From BRHc4a sp049325055 (lineage in GTDB: Bacteria > Bacillota > Desulfotomaculia > Desulfotomaculales > Desulfocucumaceae), in contig JBMOPB010000024.1 of the NCBI GenBank assembly GCA_049325055.1, forward strand, positions 1 to 64,000: DNA of 64,000 nt. Reading direction: 5' to 3'. Below the pieces are notes generated by a model. The model was not told the DNA's origin and searched no databases. It saw only the letters and a program-made list of their open reading frames with translations. A program made the position numbers and the translations under genes. Position 1 is the first letter of the stretch; every line of letters starts with the position of its first letter. Positions 33,998 to 43,160 of this stretch are shown here, in pieces.

Positions 33998-35248
33998 TCA
34001 AACCACCTGCAGTATAACGCACTTGAGGTAATAGGTCTCGGGTGAGGCTGCCAGCATGGGGTGATCCCTGGCCTGCCTGCGGACCTCCACAACCCGGGTC
34101 ATCCTGCCGGCATCCAGTGCGGCGTCGTTTATAACCTCCATAAACAAACTTTCACTCATGTGGTACGAACAGGAGCAGGTGACCAGGAACCCTCCGGGCC
34201 GCAGCATCTTCAGCGCTCTGAGGTTTATTTCCTTGTAGCCCCTCACCGCTCCTTCCAGGGCCTTCTTTGACTTGGTAAAGGCGGGAGGGTCAAGAATTAC
34301 AAGGTCGAATTTATCCCCTGCCTTCTCCATCGCCCTCAGCTCATCGAAGCTGTTGCCCTCCCTGAAGTTGCATATATTCCCCACTCCGTTCCTGGCAGCA
34401 TTTCTTCGGGCCACCTCCAGGGCAGCGGCTGAAATATCTATACCAAGCACTTCCCTGGCCCCAAAACCTGCAGCGTACACTGAAAACGTGCCGGTGTGGC
34501 AGAAACAGTCCAGCACCCTGGCCCCTGCGGACAGCTCTTCCAGTGCCATCCTGTTTTCCCGCTGGTCCAGAAAATAGCCGGTTTTCTGCCCACCTGCCAG
34601 GTCCACCTCAAAGACACGGCCATTTTCATTTATTTCCACCATGGTGTCGAATTCCTGGCCGATGAAACCGGTCTTGAGAGGAAGTCCTTCCAGCTCCCTG
34701 ACGCTGACGTCGTTCCGCTCGTAAATCCCCGCAGGTTCAATCAGCTCCCGCAACACGCCGGCTATAGTATCCCTGTGTATGTCAATTCCCAGGGCAAGAG
34801 TTTGCACCACCAGGTAGTCGCCGAATTTATCGACCACCAGTGCGGGTAGAAAGTCAGCCTCGGCAAACACCACCCGGCAGGCGTCGGAATTCTTGACCAC
34901 CTTTTTCCTGTACTCCCAGGCGGATTTTATACGCCTGAGGAAAAATTGCCTGTCGATCACTTCATCCCTGTCCCTGGTCATAATCCGCACCAGTATCTGG
35001 GAGGCCGGGTTGATATAGCCTTTTCCCAGGAACTTTCCCCGGGAATCCACAACCTCCACAATTTCACCCGGGGTGAATTCTCCCTCTATTTTGTCCACTT
35101 CCGTCCGGTAAACCCAGGGGTGTCCTCCGGCCACCCTGGGATGCCGGCCCCTGGCCAGTTTTACAGTGGCCGTACACGCCACCTCCCTTATTAGAGGTGG
35201 GATGTGAGAGGTTGGAGGTGAGAATCTTGATGGAATTGGCTTAGTCAA
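33998..35248 (-). CDS. RlmI/RlmK-type 23S rRNA cytosine methyltransferase
   Basis: A class I SAM-dependent methyltransferase with an N-terminal PUA domain (GHPWVYRTEVD about residue 42-52) and Rossmann domain. The SAM motif is VLDCFCHTGTFSVYAAGFGA, followed by LDPPAFTKSKKA and FLVTCSCSYHM, the layout of RlmI (m5C, 23S rRNA). The frame is open to ATG 35248, but residues 1-20 are encoded by a GTGAG/CTCAC-type repeat; the family N-terminus fits GTG 35182 (VACTATVKLARG). The Shine-Dalgarno AAGGGAGG is itself part of the repeat boundary. Confidence 0.88.
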   Translation of the reverse strand: MTKPIPSRFSPPTSHIPPLIREVACTATVKLARGRHPRVAGGHPWVYRTEVDKIEGEFTPGEIVEVVDSRGKFLGKGYINPASQILVRIMTRDRDEVIDRQFFLRRIKSAWEYRKKVVKNSDACRVVFAEADFLPALVVDKFGDYLVVQTLALGIDIHRDTIAGVLRELIEPAGIYERNDVSVRELEGLPLKTGFIGQEFDTMVEINENGRVFEVDLAGGQKTGYFLDQRENRMALEELSAGARVLDCFCHTGTFSVYAAGFGAREVLGIDISAAALEVARRNAARNGVGNICNFREGNSFDELRAMEKAGDKFDLVILDPPAFTKSKKALEGAVRGYKEINLRALKMLRPGGFLVTCSCSYHMSESLFMEVINDAALDAGRMTRVVEVRRQARDHPMLAASPETYYLKCVILQVV

Positions 35249-35285
35249 TTCCTTTTAATCTCACCTCTCACTTCTCACTTCTCAT
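35196..35285. repeat. Palindromic GTGAGAAGTGAG-type repeat, copy 1
   Basis: On the minus strand: tandem GAGAAGTGAG units (from 35285), central GGAATTGACTAAGCCAATTCC, then a CTCACCTCCAACCTCTCAC arm. It lies between mtaD and the rlmI-like gene and supplies the final codons of mtaD. A homologous copy lies at 48156-48253. Confidence 0.85.
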
Positions 35286-36579
35286 TTACAAGCCTTTCGG
35301 CGCGGGTCTGAACCTGTTCGTATACCTCGCCCTCGTCTATGGTGAGAACCTTTCTCCCCTCCATAACTATATTTCCGTCTATAATCACGGTGTTGATGTC
35401 GGATGACTGGGCGGCGTACACTATGTGTGCTATCCAGTCGTGTCTGGGGAAAAGGTGCGGCTTGCGGGTCTCCACCAATATGATGTCCGCATTGAAACCT
35501 TTTCTAATCAGGCCGATTTTACCGCCCATACCCAGCGCCTCGGCGCCGCCCCGGGTGGCCATTCTCAATGCCTGGAAGGAGGGCAGCGCCAGTGGGTTCA
35601 TGGTGCTGACCTTTTGCAGAAGGGCTGCGCTGCGCATCTCCTCCAGCATGTCAAGGTTGTTGTTGCTGGCGGCCCCGTCTGTTCCCAGCCCCACCGTGAC
35701 ACCGGCCTCCAGCATGGAGGTGACCGGGGCTATACCGCTGGCCAGCTTCATGTTGCTTTCCGGGTTGTGGGCCACCCCCACCTTCTTCCGGGCCAGTATT
35801 CTTATATCCTCCTCATCCAGGTGAACGCAGTGGGCAGCCAGAACCGGCAGTTCAAAAAGCCCCACGCTGTCCATCAGGCGGATGGGGGTCATGCCGTACT
35901 TATTAGCCATATCTTCTATCTCGGTCTTTGTCTCCGCCAGGTGAATATGTATGCCGACGTTTAGATCCCCGGCCAGATCTATCACCTTTTTCATATAATC
36001 CGGCGGGCAGGTGTACGGGGCGTGCGGCCCCAGCCGCACCGTTATCCTGCCGTTTGCCTGCCCGTGCCATTTTTCCACGAAATAGCGGCTGTAATCTATT
36101 GCCGACTCGGCCTCAGGCCCGACGCCTATCATGCCCCTGGACAGGTCGGCCCTCATGCCGGCCTTCTCCACGGCCCTGGCAACCTGCCCCATGTGAAAAT
36201 ACATGTCCGCAAAAGTGGTGGTTCCCGAACGTATCATCTCCAGGCAGCACAGCATTGCGCCCCAATATATGTCCTCTCTCTCCAGCCTGGCTTCCAGCGG
36301 CCATATTTTCTCTTCCAGCCACTTCATCAGGGGCAGGTCGTCGGCATAGCTCCGTAAAAGGGTCATGGCTGCATGGGTGTGGCTGTTCACAAAGCCAGGC
36401 AGCGCCAGCATGCCGGATGCGTCCAGGGTCCTGCCGGGCACAAAATCTCCGGGCGTGGAGCCGGCCGGCCCCACGTGAAGGATATGCTGCCCCTGTATGG
36501 CCACCTCACCGCCGGCAATTATATCGTCATGGTTTTCCATGGTAATGACCGTGGCGCCTTTTATCAGTATATTGCTCAC
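35275..36579 (-). CDS. mtaD: 5-methylthioadenosine/S-adenosylhomocysteine deaminase
   Basis: A 434-aa amidohydrolase deaminating MTA and SAH to their inosyl forms. Metal ligands in VNSHTHAAM (about 65), HIHLAET (about 213), and GTDGAASNNNLDMLEEM (about 305); SGMLALPGF precedes the first His pair. It is the last gene of mtnP-mtnA-ahcY-mtaD, a set for disposing of or recycling SAM by-products. The last residues (VNEK) and stop are encoded at the edge of a dispersed repeat. ATG 36579 has an AAGGGGGG Shine-Dalgarno. Confidence 0.93.
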   Translation of the reverse strand: MSNILIKGATVITMENHDDIIAGGEVAIQGQHILHVGPAGSTPGDFVPGRTLDASGMLALPGFVNSHTHAAMTLLRSYADDLPLMKWLEEKIWPLEARLEREDIYWGAMLCCLEMIRSGTTTFADMYFHMGQVARAVEKAGMRADLSRGMIGVGPEAESAIDYSRYFVEKWHGQANGRITVRLGPHAPYTCPPDYMKKVIDLAGDLNVGIHIHLAETKTEIEDMANKYGMTPIRLMDSVGLFELPVLAAHCVHLDEEDIRILARKKVGVAHNPESNMKLASGIAPVTSMLEAGVTVGLGTDGAASNNNLDMLEEMRSAALLQKVSTMNPLALPSFQALRMATRGGAEALGMGGKIGLIRKGFNADIILVETRKPHLFPRHDWIAHIVYAAQSSDINTVIIDGNIVMEGRKVLTIDEGEVYEQVQTRAERLVNEK

Positions 36580-36609
36580 AAAAAGCCCCCCTTATCTCTT
36601 CTTGTAACC

Positions 36610-37863
36610 TTAACCGTGATTCCAGCTGTGGATGTATTCGTCCTGTTCCGGAGAAAGTGTGTCTATCTCTATGCCCAGAGACTCCAGCTTGAGCCTGGCC
36701 ACCCGCCTGTCAAGATCCGGGGGCACGTCATATACCCGGTTTTCCAGCTTGGCTCCGCTTTCCAGTATGTACCGGGCGGACAGTGCCTGCAGGGCGAAGG
36801 ACATGTCCATTATTTCCGCCGGGTGGCCGTCACCGGCCGCCAGGTTCACAAGCCTTCCCTCTCCCAGGAGGTAGATCTTTCTCCCGTCGGGAAGTGTAAA
36901 CTCCTCTATATCCTTTCTGACCACCCTCCTCTTCACGGACGCTGCCGAAAGTTCGGGCTTGTTAATCTCGACATCGAAATGACCGGCGTTGGCCAGTATG
37001 GCTCCGTCTTTCATGCGGTGGAAGTGGCTGCCCCGGAGTATGTCCCTGCATCCCGTCACTGTGATGAACATGTCCCCAACCGCGGCGGCGTCGTCGCTGT
37101 GCATCACCTGGTATCCGTCCATGTAAGCCTCGATTGCCCTTACCGGGTCCACCTCGCATATAATAACCCTGGCCCCCAGGCCTTTTGCCTTCATGGCCAC
37201 GCCCCGGCCGCACCACCCGTACCCCATCACAACAACGTTTTTGCCGGCCACTATCAGGTTTGTTGTACGCATTATGCCCGACCATACCGACTCCCCTGTT
37301 CCGTACCTGTTGTCAAAAAGATACTTGCAAAGTGCGTCGTTGACCGCCACCATGGGAAACAAAAGCTTACCGGCTTTCTCCAGCGCCCGCAGCCTGAGCA
37401 CCCCGGTGGTGGTCTCCTCGGACCCGCCGATTATGTCGGGAGCCAGGTCCGTCCTTTCATTGTGCAGGGCGTTGACCAGGTCTCCGCCGTCATCGATGAT
37501 GATCCTGGGCCTGGTCTCCAGCGTCTCCAGAATATGATTCCGGTACTCTTCCGGGGTGGCGTTGTACCAGGAGTAAACGTTTATCCCCTCAGCAGCCAGG
37601 GCCGCAGCCACATCGTCCTGGGTGGACAGGGGGTTTGATCCCGTTATGGCCACCTCGGCCCCCCCCACCATCAACACTTCGGCCAGATAAGCCGTTTTGG
37701 CCTCCAGGTGAATGCTCATTGCCAGCCGTATGCCCTTAAATGGTTTTTCCCTTTCAAATTCGCTCCTTATCACGTTAAGCACCGGCATGTGGGCCCTTAC
37801 CCAGTCTATCTTCAGCCTCCCCCCCGGGGCGAGGCCGATGTCCTTAACTATGTATTCTTTCAT
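36610..37863 (-). CDS. ahcY: Adenosylhomocysteinase
   Basis: A 417-aa NAD-dependent hydrolase splitting S-adenosylhomocysteine into adenosine and homocysteine. Visible: HLEAKTAYL (about 52), ITGSNPLSTQDDVAAAL, IIDDGGDL (about 130), GGSEETTTGV (about 149), and the NAD site VVVMGYGWCGRGVAMKAKGLGA (residues about 209-229, glycine-rich loop). It ends with the usual Tyr-rich tail (DEYIHSWNHG). Second-to-last gene of the SAM-recycling cluster, 30 bp upstream of mtaD. Having both AhcY and MtaD gives two routes for SAH. Confidence 0.95.
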   Translation of the reverse strand: MKEYIVKDIGLAPGGRLKIDWVRAHMPVLNVIRSEFEREKPFKGIRLAMSIHLEAKTAYLAEVLMVGGAEVAITGSNPLSTQDDVAAALAAEGINVYSWYNATPEEYRNHILETLETRPRIIIDDGGDLVNALHNERTDLAPDIIGGSEETTTGVLRLRALEKAGKLLFPMVAVNDALCKYLFDNRYGTGESVWSGIMRTTNLIVAGKNVVVMGYGWCGRGVAMKAKGLGARVIICEVDPVRAIEAYMDGYQVMHSDDAAAVGDMFITVTGCRDILRGSHFHRMKDGAILANAGHFDVEINKPELSAASVKRRVVRKDIEEFTLPDGRKIYLLGEGRLVNLAAGDGHPAEIMDMSFALQALSARYILESGAKLENRVYDVPPDLDRRVARLKLESLGIEIDTLSPEQDEYIHSWNHG

Positions 37864-37878
37864 TCTCTATTCTCCCGT

Positions 37879-38907
37879 TTAATATAGTTCTTTTATTGAT
37901 ATGTCGTATGGGGGCTTCAATACCCCTCTTTCCGTTATTATGGCGCTTACCAGACTTGCAGGCGTGACGTCGAAGGCGGGATTCCAGACTTTGACTCCTT
38001 CCGGGGCAACCCTTACCCCGCCGATGTGGGTCACCTCCTCCGGGCTTCTTTCCTCTATGGGTATCTCAGCGCCGGATTTCAGACTGATATCGATGGTGGA
38101 AAAGGGCGCTGCCACATAAAAAGGTATCCCGTGCTCCCTGGCCAGAACGGCCACCCCGTAAGTGCCGATTTTATTGGCAACATCCCCGTTGGCAGCTATC
38201 CTGTCGGAACCGACTATAACAAGGTCGGCCATTCCCCTGGCCATCAGGTAACCGGCCATGTTGTCGGTAATCAGTGTAACCGGTATTCCTTCCTGCACCA
38301 TTTCCCAGGCGGTAAGCCTGGCCCCCTGGAGAATCGGCCTGGTCTCATCGGCGTAGACGGTTACTTTCTTTCCGGCCTCGTGGGCCGCCCTTATCACACC
38401 CAGGGCGGTACCGTAACCCGCCGTTGCCAGAGCACCGGCGTTGCAGTGGGTGAGTATCCTGGCCCCGTCCGGAATCAGTTCCTGTCCGAAGCGACCCATT
38501 TCCCTGTTGCCCTCGAAATCTTCCCGGTATATGAGTTCAGCTTCCCGGAGCATGACCCCTATAAGGCTTTCAGGTTCCATTGGCATTACCGATCTGGCCT
38601 TTGCCAGCATTCTTTCCAGCGCCCAATTCAGGTTCACCGCAGTGGGACGGGTGGCTGAAAGCTGCCCGGCGATTTCCTCGACCCCGTCCAAGAACTCCGA
38701 CGGTCCCTTCCTTTCCAGCCTCATGGCCCCCAGAACCAGCCCGTACGCCGCAGCGGCCCCGATGGCGGGGGCACCCCTGACCGAAAGCCTTTTTATGGCT
38801 TCCGCCACCGTTATAAAATCCCGGCAGCATATGTATTCGCAGGTTCCGGGAAGTTTTGTCTGGTCCAGTATATAAAATTCTCCGTCCTGCCACCGCATGG
38901 TTTCCAA
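37879..38907 (-). CDS. mtnA: S-methyl-5-thioribose-1-phosphate isomerase
   Basis: A 342-aa eIF2B-fold enzyme of the methionine salvage pathway. Catalytic Cys in ILTHCNAGALATAGYGTALG (about 155-174) and Asp in VGSDRIAANGDVANKIGTYG (about 234-253); the N-terminal RGAPAIGAAAAYGL substrate loop is intact. It lies 15 bp upstream of ahcY and downstream of mtnP. Together with MtnP it takes the methylthioadenosine skeleton to methylthioribulose 1-phosphate; later salvage enzymes are not in the window. Confidence 0.95.
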   Translation of the reverse strand: METMRWQDGEFYILDQTKLPGTCEYICCRDFITVAEAIKRLSVRGAPAIGAAAAYGLVLGAMRLERKGPSEFLDGVEEIAGQLSATRPTAVNLNWALERMLAKARSVMPMEPESLIGVMLREAELIYREDFEGNREMGRFGQELIPDGARILTHCNAGALATAGYGTALGVIRAAHEAGKKVTVYADETRPILQGARLTAWEMVQEGIPVTLITDNMAGYLMARGMADLVIVGSDRIAANGDVANKIGTYGVAVLAREHGIPFYVAAPFSTIDISLKSGAEIPIEERSPEEVTHIGGVRVAPEGVKVWNPAFDVTPASLVSAIITERGVLKPPYDISIKELY

Positions 38908-38920
38908 AACAAATCCCTCC

Positions 38921-39018
38921 CCATATCAGTCGTCTGTCGTCAGGCGTAAGATAAAAGTTTTACCTTAAGTCAAATCTCTTCAGTTCCGACATCCGACGTC
39001 TTACGACTGACGTCCGGA
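38921..39018. repeat. Word-like dispersed repeat, GTCGTAAGACGTCGG family
   Basis: Units such as CGACATCCGACGTCTTACGA and CAGTCGTCTGTCGTC flank a spacer between mtnA and mtnP; the right half is read as the last about 14 codons of mtnP. Confidence 0.65.
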
Positions 39019-39797
39019 TTTACCGGCCCTTCTTCCAGCGCACTGTGGCACTCGCAGTATTCGTAAATATCAAGGTCCGAAATGGCCTGCATGATAAGTT
39101 GTCTTAAGTTGACGGCATTTTGGGCCATCACGTCCACCACTTCCTGGTGTGTAAGCTTGTTTGGTGAAATGCCGGCCGCAAAATTTGTCACCATGGCAAT
39201 GGTGGCATAACACATTTCCTTTTCCCTGGCCAGGACAACTTCCGGCACACTGGTCATACCCACCAGATCCCCCCCCAGTTGCCTGAACATCCTGATCTCG
39301 GCGGCTGTCTCAAACCTGGGGCCCTCGGTGCAAACGTAATTCCCGGAGCCGTGAAAATCCATTCCCAGGCTCCCGGCGGTGTTTATCAGAAGTTTTCTCA
39401 ACCTGGGGCAGTACGGGTCGGTCACATCCAGGTGCACAACCCCTTCTTCCACAAAGGTTGAGGGCCTCCCCTTGGTAAAATCGAGGAACTGGTCAACAAA
39501 AACAAACTGTCCCGGCTTCATGTCCGGGTTGAGGGAACCCACGGCGGCGGTGGCAAATATGCTCCTTATCCCCAGCTCTTTAAGCGCGGCAATATTCCCG
39601 CGGTAATTGACAAGGTGCGGCGGTACTGAATGGTCGGCGCCATGCCTTGCCATAAATGCAATTTCCCTGTCCCGGTAGCTGCCTATTACCGCCCGGACTG
39701 TTCCGTAGGGGGTGGAAATACTTTCCTCCCTTATCCCTGTCAGAATCTGGGGGTCGTAAACCCCCGTACCTCCAATAATGGCTATTTTCACGGTCAT
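38970..39797 (-). CDS. mtnP: S-methyl-5'-thioadenosine/thioinosine phosphorylase
   Basis: A 275-aa trimeric purine nucleoside phosphorylase-type enzyme. IIGGTGVYDPQIL (about 7), phosphate site FMARHGADHSVPPHLVNYRGN (residues about 48-68), CTEGPRFETAAEIRMF (about 176), and GMTSVPEVVLA. As MtaD is in the same cluster, the physiological substrate may be methylthioinosine as well as methylthioadenosine. The C-terminal tail (DVSRKTSDVGTEEI) is translated from a dispersed repeat. ATG 39797 with GGAGGATCC; first gene of the operon. Confidence 0.92.
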   Translation of the reverse strand: MTVKIAIIGGTGVYDPQILTGIREESISTPYGTVRAVIGSYRDREIAFMARHGADHSVPPHLVNYRGNIAALKELGIRSIFATAAVGSLNPDMKPGQFVFVDQFLDFTKGRPSTFVEEGVVHLDVTDPYCPRLRKLLINTAGSLGMDFHGSGNYVCTEGPRFETAAEIRMFRQLGGDLVGMTSVPEVVLAREKEMCYATIAMVTNFAAGISPNKLTHQEVVDVMAQNAVNLRQLIMQAISDLDIYEYCECHSALEEGPVNPDVSRKTSDVGTEEI

Positions 39798-39950
39798 TAC
39801 GGATCCTCCTAACTTGGACGCATCTATTTTATATTGCTTAACAGCCCTACCTAATATTCGCCTTAATTACCAAGCTTTCCTTTACAGGGCCGACAAAAAC
39901 GAATATTTTATGATAAATGCCACACTCCAGAATGTTTTCCCCATCCGGAT

Positions 39951-39979
39951 ACCAAAACAAAAGCCTGCACAGCGCAGGC
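39951..39979 (-). terminator. Terminator of the 279-aa unknown gene
   Basis: Stem GCCTGC/GCAGGC (39963-39968 with 39974-39979), minus-strand tail TTTTGTTTTGG. Confidence 0.75.
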
Positions 39980-39996
39980 ATATAAAAAGATTATTT

Positions 39997-40836
39997 TCAA
40001 TCATTAATGACACTCAAGCCTGGAAGTTTAAATATTTCTGATTTCCTTTTAACGGGCAGCAGGGGCTTTAAATAATTCCGCAATTGATCAAACTGTTCCG
40101 GTGTTACATGTTCTATACCCGGAGTAACCTGTAAAAACATACCGTTTTCTCCATCTCCAATTTTAATAACACGGTATACCGGGGCCTCCCTCATTATCCT
40201 GTCAATTCCCCCCAGCTTTTCTATATGCCCGGCGCTCAGCATATTGCCCCAGAAGCATCCGCAGACCTTATTCCTGTAATTCCAGGGTGCATCAAGGGCG
40301 TCCGGGTTTAATCCCCGGTGAAAGGGGTTTGGCGATCCCGTTCCCGCCTTTATAAAATCTATTGTTATGTGCCCCGACACTGCCCTGATGGCTTTAAATG
40401 TATCAATAGCTATTTTCAGCAGCTTTTCCTGAAAAAAATCCATTCTATCCCCAATTAAAAGCCTTTGAACGGACAGTTCCACTCCACCGGCACAGTGCCT
40501 GAACCCCCCCGGCCCCTTGAGAGCCACCACAGCCGATTGAGGTCCGCCAATGTCCGGCCCGGGCAAAAACATGCCATTGGTAAGCAAAAGCTCCTCCAAT
40601 TCCCCTGCGGCCAACCGCCTCCCGACATCCAGCCAGTTTTTGCGGTTCATCACACCCCAGCCCGGCCTCCGGTAAAAGGGCTTGCTGTATATATAAAGTT
40701 GCAGTCCCAGCGGAAGAAGTAGCTCGCGGTATGATCTGAAAAAAAACTCTTTCAGGGTTACCCCGAAATGATATACGTTTTCCAGCGTGGATATTTCCAG
40801 ATATACATTATGCCCGTTGTTTGATATTTCGGTCAT
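39997..40836 (-). CDS. Hypothetical protein (279 aa)
   Basis: I do not recognise this protein. It is soluble, with no signal peptide, no membrane helix and no nucleotide-binding motif. Segments that look conserved-like: IYSKPFYRRPGWGVMNRKNW (about 48-67), GTGSPNPFHRGLNPDALDAP (about 165-184), YRNKVCGCFWGNML, and an unusually aromatic/Cys-containing centre. It is a single gene with its own terminator between the SAM-recycling cluster and thiL. Two Cys in VCGCFWG could bind metal, but there is no second pair. Confidence 0.7.
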   Translation of the reverse strand: MTEISNNGHNVYLEISTLENVYHFGVTLKEFFFRSYRELLLPLGLQLYIYSKPFYRRPGWGVMNRKNWLDVGRRLAAGELEELLLTNGMFLPGPDIGGPQSAVVALKGPGGFRHCAGGVELSVQRLLIGDRMDFFQEKLLKIAIDTFKAIRAVSGHITIDFIKAGTGSPNPFHRGLNPDALDAPWNYRNKVCGCFWGNMLSAGHIEKLGGIDRIMREAPVYRVIKIGDGENGMFLQVTPGIEHVTPEQFDQLRNYLKPLLPVKRKSEIFKLPGLSVIND

Positions 40837-41071
40837 AAACGATGAACCCTCCGGCGCTTGACTGTCTTATAAAACACTTACCATTATTTATTTGAAATTT
40901 TTATGCATTACTCCTTCCATCAGGTCTATAAAGTGATTTTTGGTGTCCAAAAAGCTCTGTACAGTGTCTGAAAGCCCGTTTTTGACGTCTTTGATTCCGG
41001 GTCATCCCACGTATAATAAAAAAGCCGGGACTGAGCTTTGCCCATACCCCCGGTTCCAAAAGTCAATAAAA

Positions 41072-42082
41072 CTATTTAAAATGATTGAACCCCCTTGCAG
41101 GAGGGATAATCTCTCCTTCCGTGCCAACCAGTTTGACCCCGGCCTCACTTTCGGTTATTACTCCCACCGCCGTTACCGGTCCCAGCCCGGCCCCGGCGAA
41201 TGCGTCTTTAACGTCTTCCTCCCTGCCTGGCGGAACGGTGAATAAAAGCTCGTAGTCCTCTCCCCCGTTCAGGGCCCAGTCGGTGACCTTTTTGCCGGCA
41301 AGATGGGCTGCCCTGGCAGCACTGCCGGAGTACGGCAGCCTGTCCAGGAATAGTTTCGCCCCTACCCCGCTGTTTTCACATATGTGTTTAATATCTCCCC
41401 CCAGGCCATCGCTTAAGTCCATCATGGCCGTCACGCAACCCATACCCGCCAGCAGCCGGGACTGTTCCAGCCTTGGAACCGGCATGAGGTGTGCCTCCAG
41501 CAGCGCTTCTCTGTCTTCCCCTGAAATCTTTTCACAAAGTTTTTCATCCACAAGAATCTCCAGCCCGGCGGCCGAATCTCCCAGGTATCCGGTAACCATT
41601 ATAATATCTCCCGGCCTCGCCCCGCTCCTTGTCAGCACACTGCCAGGATCTGCCTCCCCCAGAATGGTTACGTCAATAGTCATTGTTTGAGACTTTACGG
41701 TGTCCCCGCCCACCAGGTTAACCGACCACCGCGAAAGTAAAGATTTCATTCCTGAAAACATATCTTCCACTTCTATCACCGTTACCGATGGAGGTAGCGC
41801 CATGGATACCAGCACATGCCGGGGTATTCCCCCCATGGCGGCGATATCGCTGAGGTTCACGGCCACTGCCTTATGGCCCAGCTTGAACGGGGAGATTTTT
41901 TCCCGCATAAAATGAACCCCGTCCACCATCATGTCGCAGGAAACCAGTAAAAGCTTTCCCCGGCTCACCGCAAGAACGGCCGCATCATCACCAATACCCT
42001 TTATTACGCTTTGCTGATTGAAGACCGTCCCCCCGGCCAGCCTTTTGATAAGCCCGAACTCACCTATTTCCGATATTTTCAA
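41072..42082 (-). CDS. thiL: Thiamine-monophosphate kinase
   Basis: A 336-aa member of the PurM/ThiL ATP-grasp-like family, phosphorylating TMP to TPP. MKISEIGEFGLIKRL start, KGIGDDAAVLAV (about 30), SCDMMVDGVHF (about 49), AVNLSDIAAMGGIP (about 73-86), LVGGDTVKS (about 118) and MDLSDGLGGDIKHIC (about 215). Length and motif order are standard. It stands alone; there is no TPP riboswitch upstream. An inverted copy of the GAATCCAGAATTC repeat lies just upstream. Confidence 0.94.
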   Translation of the reverse strand: MKISEIGEFGLIKRLAGGTVFNQQSVIKGIGDDAAVLAVSRGKLLLVSCDMMVDGVHFMREKISPFKLGHKAVAVNLSDIAAMGGIPRHVLVSMALPPSVTVIEVEDMFSGMKSLLSRWSVNLVGGDTVKSQTMTIDVTILGEADPGSVLTRSGARPGDIIMVTGYLGDSAAGLEILVDEKLCEKISGEDREALLEAHLMPVPRLEQSRLLAGMGCVTAMMDLSDGLGGDIKHICENSGVGAKLFLDRLPYSGSAARAAHLAGKKVTDWALNGGEDYELLFTVPPGREEDVKDAFAGAGLGPVTAVGVITESEAGVKLVGTEGEIIPPARGFNHFK

Positions 42083-42124
42083 AATAAATCTCCCCCGGAT
42101 ATTAAAAGCGCCCTGGAGGGCGCA

Positions 42125-42186
42125 TCGGAATCCAGAATTCAGAATCCGGCCCCCCCATTCTGGCTCCTGGATTCTGTATTCCGACC
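42125..42186. repeat. Inverted GAATCCAGAATTC-type repeat between ftsY and thiL
   Basis: TCGGAATCCAGAATTCAGAA at the left is answered by ATTCTGG...GGATTCTGTATTCCGA at the right, around a CCCCCCC centre, giving a potential long imperfect hairpin. Confidence 0.75.
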
Positions 42187-42212
42187 TAAATAATCATCAG
42201 GATAAGCTATTT

Positions 42213-43121
42213 TTATGCAAAAAGAGCTTCCACAAATTCACCGGAATCAAAGGGGCGCAGGTCATCTATGCCCTCGCCTATGCCTATAAATTTAACGGGT
42301 ATCCGGAGGGCCTGCTTGATACCTATAACAACACCGCCCTTTGCCGTCCCGTCAAGCTTTGTCAGCACAATGCCGGTGACACCGGTGGCCTCTCCGAATA
42401 TCTTCGCCTGGTTGATGGCGTTCTGGCCGGTGGTTGCGTCCAGCACCAGGAGAACCTCGTGGGGAGCGCCGGGACTCTCCCTGGACAGCACCCGGCCCAC
42501 CTTTTTCAACTCCTCCATCAGGTTGCTTTTGGTATGCAGCCTGCCGGCGGTGTCCACCACAAGCACATCGGCATTCCTGGCCCTGGCGGCCTGCAGCGCG
42601 TCAAACACCACCGCCGCCGGGTCGGCGCCCTCCTTGTGTTTGACCACATCTGCACCTACCCGGTTTCCCCATATTTGAAGCTGGTCAATGGCCGCAGCCC
42701 TGAAGGTGTCTCCGGCGGCCAGAATAATCTTTTTCCCTTCCTGTTTCAGATTATGCGCCAGCTTGCCAATGGTGGTGGTCTTCCCTACCCCGTTCACCCC
42801 TACAACCAGTATTACCGTGGGTTCTCCTTCACCGGACAGGGGAGAGTGGTCCTGGTCCATTATTTCTTTTATCAGTTCCTTCAGTATGGGCTTTAACTCG
42901 GAAGCGTCACTGACCCGGCGCTCCTTCACCACCCTGCGCAAATCCTCCACAAGATTCAATGCCGTATCGGTTCCCACGTCCCCCTGAATGAGGGCTTCCT
43001 CCAATTCCTCGTATAAATCTTCATCAATGTGTTTTCTGCTGGTAATGATGTTGTCTATCTTTTCAACGAAATTCTGACGCGTCCTGGTAAGGGATTCCTT
43101 TAGCTTGCTGAAAATACCCAT
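42213..43121 (-). CDS. ftsY: Signal recognition particle receptor FtsY
   Basis: A 302-aa SRP-type GTPase that docks SRP-ribosome complexes at the membrane. A short N-terminal region replaces the long acidic A domain of E. coli; an N-domain (about 10-90) is followed by the G domain: VVGVNGVGKTTTIGKLA (G1, about 104-120), DTFRAAAIDQL (G2), VVDTAGRLHTKSNLMEEL (G3, about 185-202), TKLDGTAKGG (G4), and the closing GIGEGIDDLRPF. Downstream of rnc on the same strand, the common rnc-(smc)-ftsY order with smc missing here. Confidence 0.96.
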   Translation of the reverse strand: MGIFSKLKESLTRTRQNFVEKIDNIITSRKHIDEDLYEELEEALIQGDVGTDTALNLVEDLRRVVKERRVSDASELKPILKELIKEIMDQDHSPLSGEGEPTVILVVGVNGVGKTTTIGKLAHNLKQEGKKIILAAGDTFRAAAIDQLQIWGNRVGADVVKHKEGADPAAVVFDALQAARARNADVLVVDTAGRLHTKSNLMEELKKVGRVLSRESPGAPHEVLLVLDATTGQNAINQAKIFGEATGVTGIVLTKLDGTAKGGVVIGIKQALRIPVKFIGIGEGIDDLRPFDSGEFVEALFA

Positions 43122-43160
43122 ATTATTTCCCCCGTTGTTCCCGAAAGTCTAACTATAAAT

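Noticed and set aside
36373..37638. 421-codon open frame on the plus strand opposite ahcY
   Set aside because: It is the antisense shadow of a GC-rich, clearly recognised adenosylhomocysteinase gene; the translated product is rich in His/Pro/Arg and matches nothing.
39798..39996. SAM riboswitch upstream of the mtnP-mtnA-ahcY-mtaD cluster
   Set aside because: None of the conserved SAM-I core or terminator elements is present; only a Shine-Dalgarno can be seen.
42018..42896. 292-codon plus-strand frame opposite ftsY
   Set aside because: It covers the FtsY G-domain in antisense and also runs through a dispersed repeat; no family resemblance.
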